Below are positions 58,745 to 64,000 of a DNA stretch of 64,000 bases, in pieces. Source of the stretch: Zymobacter sp047495495. GTDB lineage: Bacteria > Pseudomonadota > Gammaproteobacteria > Pseudomonadales > Halomonadaceae. Location: assembly GCF_047495495.1 (NCBI RefSeq), contig NZ_CP179930.1, positions 682,001 to 746,000 of the forward strand, given 5' to 3'. The notes under the pieces are model-generated. The model saw nothing but the letters and a program-made list of their open reading frames with translations. It had not been told where the DNA came from and searched no databases. The position numbers were made by a program, and so were the translations under genes. The stretch's first letter is position 1, and each line of letters begins with the position of its first letter.

Positions 58745-60409
58745 TTAGCTGTCGGCATGCAAGCGGTGGGTGGGCGCCGTGCTGCGGGCCAGTGGCACTC
58801 GTCCCCGAATGCTATCGGCTATCCGCTCCGCCATCATAAGGGTCGTTGCGTGCTGGTTGCCGGTAACGAGCGTGGGCATCAGCGAAGCGTCAATGACTCG
58901 CAGGTGATCCGTGCCGTGTACGCGCCCCTGCGCATCGGTCACAGTCTCATCGCCTTCCCCCATACGACAGGAGCCGCCTAGATGGTGGGCGCTTACAGCG
59001 TGTGCCTGCACAAACGCATCAAGGGATTCATCTGTTACGCAATCCGGACCCGGTACGATTTCCTGCACTTGCCAGTTTTCGACAGCCGGTTGTTGGAGAA
59101 TATGGCGGGCGATGCGGATGCCACGACGAAGCCTTTCCCTATCCTGAGCGGTGTTTGCATAAGCAAGCTGAATGCGAGGGGAGGAGTGCGGGTCGCGGGA
59201 GGTGATGTCGACCTGCCCACGGCTGCCCGAACGCATCAAGGTGACCACGACCTGAAAGCCACCATGAGTCGCGCTTTGGGGGCCTTGCAGCGGCAGCAAG
59301 CGGTATTGAATGTCAGGAGAGCATTCCTGCTCATCCGTACGGATGAAACCGCCCGCCTCAATCTGGTTGCTAACGCCTAGGCCGGTGCCTTTGAAAAGCC
59401 ACTGTGCATTGGCTTGAAGGCGTTTCATGCGAGGCAGTGCTGCGTACAGTGCGGGTGGTTGCGTACAGCGATACTGCAAGCTGACTTCTAAATGATCTTG
59501 AAGGTGTTTGCCTACGCTAGGAAGGGCGTGTACCACCTCAATGCCAAGCGAGGACAGTAGTGCTGGGTCGCCGACACCAGAGCGCTGTAGTAACGCAGGG
59601 GAGGCGATGGCGCCTGCGCAGATGATGACATCGCTTTGTGCGAATGCGTCTCTGGTCTGGCCGTGCTGCTGATAGCGTACCCCGATCGCCCGCGTGCCAT
59701 CGAACAGTATGCGGTCTGCGGTAGCCTGCGTTTCGATGCTCAGATTGCTGCGGCCTTTAGCGATATCCAGATAGCTACGCGCAGTGGAGGCGCGGCGTCC
59801 TTCATGTGTCGTGAGGCGGTCGATGGGGCCGAAACCTTCTTGGCGGTAGCCATTCATATCGGCGGTTTCTGCATAGCCCGCCTGCTTGCCCGCTTCGATA
59901 AAGGCGCGACTCAGCGGGTGGGCGTCGATATCGGCAGTGGTTACTGACAGCGGACCTTCATCGCCGTGGTAATCGTTTGGCCCGATATCACGGTTTTCAG
60001 CCTTGCGGTAGTAGGGCAGACAGTCAGCGTAGTGCCAGTCGGAAAGCCCGGCCAAGGTTGCCCAATGCTCTAGGTCCAGCGCATTGCCACGTAGATAGCA
60101 CATATCATTGATCAGAGACGACCCGCCGAGCCCCTTGCCGTGAGCGCAGCTGATCCGCCTGTTGTTCAAATGAGGTTCAGGCGCTGTATCGTATTCCCAG
60201 CGATGGCGACTGCCGTGATCGGCCTCAATATGGGCGGCCGGCATCTGGGTACCAAGATCGAAACGACGCTCGGCATCGCCTGCTTCTAGCAGCAGTACAC
60301 GCGCATGGCTATCTTCTGTCAGACGCATGGCGACTACGCAGCCTGCTGAGCCTGCACCGACAATGATGTAATCGTATTCGCGATGCTGACCGCGAGATGT
60401 GTTCGACAT
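58745..60409 (-). CDS. BetA-like GMC oxidoreductase (choline dehydrogenase family)
   Basis: A 554-residue FAD-dependent GMC oxidoreductase. The dinucleotide-binding start is YIIVGAGSAGCVVAMRLTED, then KGLGGSSLINDMCYLRGNALDLEHWA, LPYYRKAENRD and NDYHGDEGPLSVTT, close to choline dehydrogenase BetA. CAGAIASPALLQRSGVGD is signature 2. The usual active-site motif HPxGTC appears as HHLGGSCRMG, an unusual variant, and TGNQHATTLMMAERIAD closes the chain. Choline is a plausible but unproven substrate. I chose the ATG at 60409, with AGGAGGT 6 bases upstream. No betB or betI adjacent. Confidence 0.85.
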   Translation of the reverse strand: MSNTSRGQHREYDYIIVGAGSAGCVVAMRLTEDSHARVLLLEAGDAERRFDLGTQMPAAHIEADHGSRHRWEYDTAPEPHLNNRRISCAHGKGLGGSSLINDMCYLRGNALDLEHWATLAGLSDWHYADCLPYYRKAENRDIGPNDYHGDEGPLSVTTADIDAHPLSRAFIEAGKQAGYAETADMNGYRQEGFGPIDRLTTHEGRRASTARSYLDIAKGRSNLSIETQATADRILFDGTRAIGVRYQQHGQTRDAFAQSDVIICAGAIASPALLQRSGVGDPALLSSLGIEVVHALPSVGKHLQDHLEVSLQYRCTQPPALYAALPRMKRLQANAQWLFKGTGLGVSNQIEAGGFIRTDEQECSPDIQYRLLPLQGPQSATHGGFQVVVTLMRSGSRGQVDITSRDPHSSPRIQLAYANTAQDRERLRRGIRIARHILQQPAVENWQVQEIVPGPDCVTDESLDAFVQAHAVSAHHLGGSCRMGEGDETVTDAQGRVHGTDHLRVIDASLMPTLVTGNQHATTLMMAERIADSIRGRVPLARSTAPTHRLHADS

Positions 60410-60839
60410 GACGGACCTCCTCTGGGCCAGTGTGCGAAAGGTGGCTTCTAATGCAAGGCCATACCGCAAGGGCACCGCAACGGTGGCAGATGGACCCACT
60501 GCCTAAAGGGTGCGGATGAATCACTGGTGCCGAGTATGACACAGCTTTTATGGCAGACTGAATCCATCGGGGATGCAGCGAGCCCCGAGAATGTCGACGG
60601 ATGACCCAGAGAGGCTCTGGATGTTCGTGATTCAAGGGCGAACCCCGTGTAGGCAAAAATGTCGAAAATATAGTCGATCATATTCGCGATAGGTGTTTTG
60701 CTGGTGGTGCGAGAATGCGGAGGCTTGAAGGCAGTGCTGATGTCGTCTGGCTTCTGATATTTTTTAACGAAATCGGTGACATCCCTGTTGACGTTTTCGA
60801 TCGGCTGCGTATAATACGCCTCGTGCTTAGGAAAGATGT
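60410..60839. other. Intergenic region with tRNA promoter
   Basis: About 430 bp between the GMC gene and the tRNAs. It carries the upstream region of the GMC gene and a consensus promoter at 60788-60815. No gene is seen in the rest. Confidence 0.5.
60788..60815 (+). promoter_or_regulatory. Consensus promoter of the tRNA-Asn genes
   Basis: TTGACG (60788-60793) and TATAAT (60810-60815) with a 16-bp spacer, 24 bp before the first tRNA. A strong sigma-70 promoter expected for stable RNA. Confidence 0.85.
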
Positions 60840-60915
60840 TCCTCGATAGCTCAGTTGGTAGAGCAAATGACTGTTAATCATTGGGTCACAGGTTCGAGTC
60901 CTGTTCGAGGAGCCA
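60840..60915 (+). tRNA. tRNA-Asn (GUU), copy 1
   Basis: A 76-nt tRNA including encoded CCA. The acceptor stem pairs TCCTCGA (60840-60846) with TCGAGGA (60905-60911). The anticodon loop CTGTTAA gives GUU at 60873-60875. The T loop is GTTCGAG. T stem ACAGG / CCTGT. Confidence 0.97.
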
Positions 60916-60947
60916 AGCGCCTTACACACTGCTAGACAATCAGATAT

Positions 60948-61023
60948 TCCTCGATAGCTCAGTTGGTAGAGCAAATGACTGTTAATCATTGGGTCGCAGG
61001 TTCGAGTCCTGCTCGAGGAGCCA
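60948..61023 (+). tRNA. tRNA-Asn (GUU), copy 2
   Basis: A second 76-nt tRNA-Asn, 32 bp after the first and identical except two bases: the T stem is GCAGG / CCTGC instead of ACAGG / CCTGT, a compensatory pair change. Encoded CCA at its end. Co-transcribed with copy 1. Confidence 0.97.
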
Positions 61024-61120
61024 TCTGAATTCCCTTGTTTCCCCCCGCCTTTTTGATACTTCCCTGTATCGTATTTCTTCCCTAAAATCCGCGAACTACA
61101 TAAATTCTTCCGTAATATTC

Positions 61121-61372
61121 CTACTCGGGTTCAGTCTCCGCTTTCGTCGTTTCTGGCGTTGATACCAGCGGAATGCTCAGATCGTAGATATCCATCATTG
61201 CACTGCTTCTATGCCCCGACGCTTCCTGTTTGTCATAGCGTGTTCCAGGCGTGTCTGTAATTCCCTGACGTTTTAAGCCGTAGATGCCAAATCGTTGTGA
61301 GGAGTGAATCACTTCTTCACGCAATAGCATGGCAATGAAGCGGAGGTAAGCCAGTTCCATTACGATCCACAT
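61121..61372 (-). pseudogene. Tyrosine integrase C-terminal remnant
   Basis: An 83-codon frame whose middle, YGLKRQGITDTPGT...KQEASGHRSSAMMDIYDLSIP, resembles the catalytic C-terminus of phage tyrosine recombinases: the Lys/Arg box, GH box and the final Tyr. The N-terminal two thirds of an integrase is missing. It lies 98 bp after a tRNA gene, the usual site for integrative elements. Probably a scar of an integrated phage or island. Confidence 0.6.
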
Positions 61373-61900
61373 GTCAGCAGGGCAAGCATCGGCCTATCCT
61401 CATGGCTCCTTCGGTGTAAGGCTGCCGCTTTCGATAGGTATATCGGGTGGCATCGTCTCAGTGTCGATCATTGCCAATGCGAATGGGAGACGTTGGATGC
61501 TGCTCGAATTAGCGGAATTGAAGTCGGATATTGCTATACGGTCATCGTGGGGTGGAGAGACTCATGCGAAAAAGGCCTGCCGCGTGCTTCGTTATCTGCC
61601 TTTGAGGAGTAAAGGTGCCCCCATATCGGTTGGACAGGTGGCGGCATTGAGCACGTCCAGCAGAATGCTGGGCTTGGTAGCATGCGAGTTCTGAATCCTC
61701 GCCGTAGAGCCGGTGTCAAAGAACTTCTGCAGCCCCTTGTGTTAGAGACTCTTGATCATGCGTATAGCGCATATATGCGTTATGCCGCTGTCGATTGCCC
61801 GCAGTAAGGCCCGTGGTGTCAAAAATATATCCACGCGGAATGATGTTATGAAAAAGCCTGCGCTCTATACGCGGGCTTTTTACTATCGCGAGACGCAAGT
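61373..61900. other. Decayed island DNA
   Basis: About 530 bp with short overlapping ORFs on both strands that match nothing I recognise. They may be further remnants of the integrated element. A terminator for the next leftward gene sits at 61852-61882. Confidence 0.35.
61852..61882 (-). terminator. Intrinsic terminator of the 61901-62203 gene
   Basis: AAAAAGCC..GCG and CGC..GGGCTTTTT form a stem with a G-U pair. On the minus strand it ends in a T-run (61855-61851), 20 bp after the stop of the leftward gene. Confidence 0.8.
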
Positions 61901-62203
61901 TTAGCGCGTGACGCAGTAGGTCACGACGGCTACTGCCATCAACAAAAGTGCAAGCTTACGTTCATGGCGTCGTTGAGCCACTCCCAGCATGACGGCCTGC
62001 AAAAGCACCATGCAGATGACCATCATGACTTTTACAGTGGCCCTATCGCCTGAATCATCGACAATGTCACTAGCCTGAATGGAAGGATCTATCTCTGACA
62101 TCCAGTCGTACTTTTCGCCCTGTAGTGCAATCAGCAGTAGCCATAGATAGCCATAAGCGGCATATAGGCCATAGCGTATAAGGTTGATAAAAAATTTGAC
62201 CAT
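61901..62203 (-). CDS. Small membrane protein of unknown function
   Basis: A 100-residue protein with two or three hydrophobic segments (GLYAAYGYLWLLLIAL and VMMVICMVLLQAVMLGV, then LALLLMAVAVVTY). I do not recognise a family. The ribosome site is weak. A terminator follows. The upstream flank is a MITE-like repeat. It lies within the accessory tail of the window. Confidence 0.5.
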   Translation of the reverse strand: MVKFFINLIRYGLYAAYGYLWLLLIALQGEKYDWMSEIDPSIQASDIVDDSGDRATVKVMMVICMVLLQAVMLGVAQRRHERKLALLLMAVAVVTYCVTR

Positions 62204-62220
62204 AGTTATCTAAGTCCGCC

Positions 62221-62344
62221 TAGAGCATGTTTCATAACTCCAATACCCATATCATTGAAGGGGCTTCAAACCACAAAAAGGCGGTAGAAACTGTCTATTT
62301 TAGAAAGGTTAAAGCAACCACTCAGGCTATGAAACAATCTCTTA
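62221..62344. mobile_element. MITE-like repeat, copy D
   Basis: About 124 bp from TAGAGCATGTTTCATAAC to GGCTATGAAACAATCTCTTA. It shares the whole length with copies A-C, 38 kb away from the nearest, including CCATATCATTGAAGG and GCGGTAGAAACTGTCT. Inverted terminal repeats of about 18 bp. Confidence 0.7.
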
Positions 62345-62400
62345 GCTGTAGGGATTACCAGCACGTTGTCATTCATTGAAATGAGGACGAAGCTATACAG

Positions 62401-62469
62401 ACATAAATGTATATCCCTTTGACATATCCATTTATGTGGCAGGTTTGGATATACGCAAGGTATATACGC
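62401..62469 (+). promoter_or_regulatory. vapB promoter and operator-like repeats
   Basis: ACATAAATG (62401-62409) and CATTTATGT (62429-62437) form an inverted repeat around TTGACA (62419-62424). ATATACGC occurs twice in direct order (62449-62456 and 62462-62469). VapBC-type operons are known to be autoregulated, so these are candidate VapB sites. Confidence 0.5.
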
Positions 62470-62484
62470 TGGAGGCGGGGCATT

Positions 62485-62709
62485 ATGCAAACAACAATCT
62501 TCAAAAGTAATCGTAGTCAGGCGGTACGACTGCCTAAAGCAGTGGCTCTTCCTGACAATGTCAAATACGTTGAAGTCATCGCTGTAGGTCATGCGCGCAT
62601 CATCACGCCGGCCAACAAGGTCTGGGATGAGTGGTTCGACGGCGCGGGCGTTGGGTTTGACTATATGGCAGATCGCGAGCAGCCTAGGTTTGATTGTGGT
62701 CACGAATAA
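62485..62709 (+). CDS. vapB: VapB-type antitoxin (orphan)
   Basis: A 74-residue AbrB-fold antitoxin: MQTTIFKSNRSQAVRLPKAVA at the start, then VEVIAVGHARIITPA and WDEWFDG, closely matching VapB of the VapBC toxin-antitoxin family. GGAGG lies 9 bases before the ATG. The C-terminal end, ...DREQPRFDCGHE, appears to switch out of the normal frame into vapC sequence, because vapC is almost entirely deleted. It could still bind operator DNA. Confidence 0.85.
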   Translation: MQTTIFKSNRSQAVRLPKAVALPDNVKYVEVIAVGHARIITPANKVWDEWFDGAGVGFDYMADREQPRFDCGHE

Positions 62710-62770
62710 TCGACGCGAGTTCGACCAAGTTCCAGGGCTACGCGTGGAAGGTTGGACACAAGCAGTATGA
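62684..62770 (+). pseudogene. VapC toxin C-terminal remnant
   Basis: In the frame offset from vapB, the sequence reads LGLIVVTNNRREFDQVPGL and continues RVEGWTQAV before a stop. This is the conserved end of VapC PIN-domain ribonucleases. The first ~100 residues with the catalytic acids are missing, so there is no toxin activity. The deletion joined the vapB 3' end to it. Confidence 0.75.
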
Positions 62771-62898
62771 ATTAAACGCTCTGGCAACAACCGCGGCGTT
62801 TTTTATTTTCGCACGATAGGTTTATCTGTGATAGCCACCGGCAGATGGCGTGACCGCGTCAGACGATGTGACCCCAATAGCTGACGCGCGTCCTATTT

Positions 62899-63051
62899 AT
62901 GCGTGCGGGGTGTGCGGCGGTCGATCTTGTCGCGCAGGCCGAGTTCATCGAGCGCGTGATCAAACGCTACAACGTCGAGCATAGCGGCATCGACATCACC
63001 GGTATGGGCGACCCACCGCGTACCGCCTTAGCTGATGGGTATCATCCCTAA
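62899..63051 (+). pseudogene. Phage P2-like terminase large-subunit fragment
   Basis: A 50-codon frame with AQAEFIERVIKRYNVEHSGIDITGMG, resembling a piece of the nuclease region of P2-type terminase large subunits (…RYNV..IGID.TGIG). The rest is absent. Its frame ends inside the following portal fragment. Confidence 0.5.
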
Positions 63052-63163
63052 CAACACAGGCGTCTTTGGAGACATGGAGATGGCCGAGGCTGTGTTGATG
63101 GCCAATGAACTGGAGCCGCTGCAGGAAATGCTATCGGAGTTCAACGACATGATCGGTCAATAG
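63035..63163 (+). pseudogene. Phage P2-like portal protein C-terminal fragment
   Basis: A 42-codon frame with MGIIPNNTGVFGDMEMAEAV and NELEPLQEMLSEFNDMIG, like the end of P2-type portal proteins (gpQ). In the phage these two genes are not arranged this way, so a deletion has fused remnants. A terminator follows. Confidence 0.55.
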
Positions 63164-63230
63164 GTGATCCGCTTCGCCCCGTTTAGCCTTAGCCAGCCCC
63201 GTTCATAGCCCCTGCCTTATACCGATATCT

Positions 63231-63256
63231 AAGCCGCCCGCGAGGCGGCTTTTTTT
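63231..63256 (+). terminator. Intrinsic terminator after phage remnants
   Basis: AAGCCGCC (63231-63238) and GGCGGCTT (63244-63251) with loop CGCGA and TTTTT. Confidence 0.9.
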
Positions 63257-63387
63257 CGTCTGTTTGACATTGAGACCCTCCCCCCCATCACGCAGGCGAG
63301 ACCTCAACGCCACACTCCACCGCGCGCAGTTGCCCCCCACGCCTGCGGTTTCTAAATAGGTCGATTTTTATACAGGGTGGAAGGATA

Positions 63388-63412
63388 TGAAAAAGCCCGC
63401 ACGGTGCGGGCT
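63388..63412 (-). terminator. Leftward intrinsic terminator
   Basis: AGCCCGCAC and GTGCGGGCT (63394-63412) form a hairpin. On the minus strand a run of T follows (63393-63390). Confidence 0.75.
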
Positions 63413-63576
63413 GTGGCGAGATTTTGAGGGCAGAAAAATTATGCGGATTTATGCGTTTTATCTTTTACTTTACCTGTCTTGTAGTAGCCATTAACGCAGA
63501 TTGAATTGCTTCGTATCTAGTAGGGGATTGCAGTAATGGTTGTTAAGTGTTTCTTTGGTGATGTTCTTACAAATTA

Positions 63577-64000
63577 TTATCCAACATCAGTAGCACAGCA
63601 TGGATTAGAGAAAAACTGAAAATCTTTTTCTTTTAAATATGCCAATAAATGTTGACCATTTCCTTGAAGGTCACTATTAGACCATACTTCATAAATCAAT
63701 AGCCAATTTTTATCGTGTTCACGTTTTTCTGATTTCTTAAGATTGTTTGCTTTTTCTATGATAGTTTTTCTGATTTCTTCATTGTTGTTAATTATTGAAT
63801 ACTTTAACAATAGCACGTTTACTATACAGTCATCTAGAAATATTATCTTTTTAAGTTCATCGGTATCTATTTCTAACTTGAAATTGTATTTCAATGCAAG
63901 AAAAATTGCATGTGCTATTGCGTCGGGATAAATTTTCTGTAGCCCTAGACAAACCATAGATGTTGCAAATCTTATAATTTTATTTTCTAAGCCATCATGC
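63577..64000 (-). CDS. AT-rich gene of unknown function (partial, N-terminus off right edge)
   Basis: The minus frame is open to the window edge, so at least 140 residues of the C-terminal part are present. It is rich in Lys, Ile, Leu and Asn with base composition far below the core genes, which points to recent transfer. Features: IIRFATSMVCLGLQKIYPDAIAHAIFLAL, LDDCIVNVLLLKYSI, a charged KKSEKREHDKNWLLIYEVW segment and FQFFSNPCC. The LDDC...WLLIYE pattern vaguely recalls C-terminal extensions of bacterial defence reverse transcriptases, but I cannot confirm it. Confidence 0.55.
   Translation of the reverse strand, partial: HDGLENKIIRFATSMVCLGLQKIYPDAIAHAIFLALKYNFKLEIDTDELKKIIFLDDCIVNVLLLKYSIINNNEEIRKTIIEKANNLKKSEKREHDKNWLLIYEVWSNSDLQGNGQHLLAYLKEKDFQFFSNPCCATDVG

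Larger units (their letters stand above)
63164..63576. other. Intergenic region with two terminators
   Basis: About 410 bp without a gene. It holds a rightward terminator after the phage scraps (63231-63256) and a leftward one (63388-63412), the latter well placed to end transcription from the AT-rich gene at the right edge. Confidence 0.5.

Noticed and set aside
50778..60409. A luxI-type synthase near the LuxR array
   Set aside because: Neighbours are a phosphodiesterase, a GNAT protein with the generic acetyl-CoA motif and a GMC oxidoreductase. The GNAT protein lacks LuxI signature residues.
61371..61694. 107-codon plus-strand ORF after the integrase remnant
   Set aside because: No homology recognised, no ribosome site, overlaps other short frames of decayed DNA.

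Overview
The window looks like a chromosomal segment of a gammaproteobacterium of the Halomonadaceae. Support comes from the conserved block dnaX-ybaB-recR-rnd-ycgL-ycgN, TTG/ATG starts with clear AGGAG ribosome sites, moderately high GC in coding DNA, and trpE separated from trpGDC. An iron-dependent alcohol dehydrogenase that is near-identical in length and motifs to Zymomonas mobilis AdhB suggests an ethanol-forming member such as Zymobacter. That genus assignment is inference.

Layout. 1-9.5 kb: the start of tlyA (running off the left edge), a DHA2 drug exporter, the 4.5S RNA gene ffs, dnaX with a 27-copy 9-bp repeat and a tau/gamma frameshift site, ybaB, recR, rnd, ycgL, ycgN and a CDF cation transporter. 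9.6-18.7 kb: two uncharacterised genes with a distant paralogue at 18.1 kb, a methionine ABC transporter (metNIQ) with an M20 hydrolase, and a divergent hxlR/doxX pair. 19.1-28 kb is rich in sulfur genes (sbp, cysTWA with a small upstream ORF, cysK) and also carries oligopeptidase B; cysB and a TSUP exporter follow at 39.7-41.6 kb. 28.3-44 kb: a three-lipoprotein operon (CsgG-like, DUF4810, DUF799), adhB, hrpA, mlaA, a Bcr/CflA exporter, trxA and NDH-2. 44.7-50.7 kb: trpE, two tandem secreted paralogues, then a trp leader peptide with attenuator in front of trpGDC. 50.8-52.4 kb: a glycerophosphodiesterase and a GNAT protein.

52.5-58.4 kb is the most unusual part: seven consecutive LuxR-type regulators on one strand, with no luxI anywhere in the window. 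Six keep the overall autoinducer-domain layout but lack the aspartate that contacts acyl-homoserine lactone, and one has a shortened domain. They look like a locally expanded family of LuxR solos sensing something other than a canonical AHL.

58.7-64 kb: a BetA-like GMC oxidoreductase, two tandem tRNA-Asn genes, and then a decayed island. It holds an integrase C-terminal remnant, an orphan vapB fused by deletion to the tail of vapC, scraps of P2-like terminase and portal genes, and an AT-rich gene running off the right edge. Four copies of a roughly 120-bp MITE-like repeat lie in intergenic DNA at 17.7, 23.8, 23.9 and 62.2 kb.
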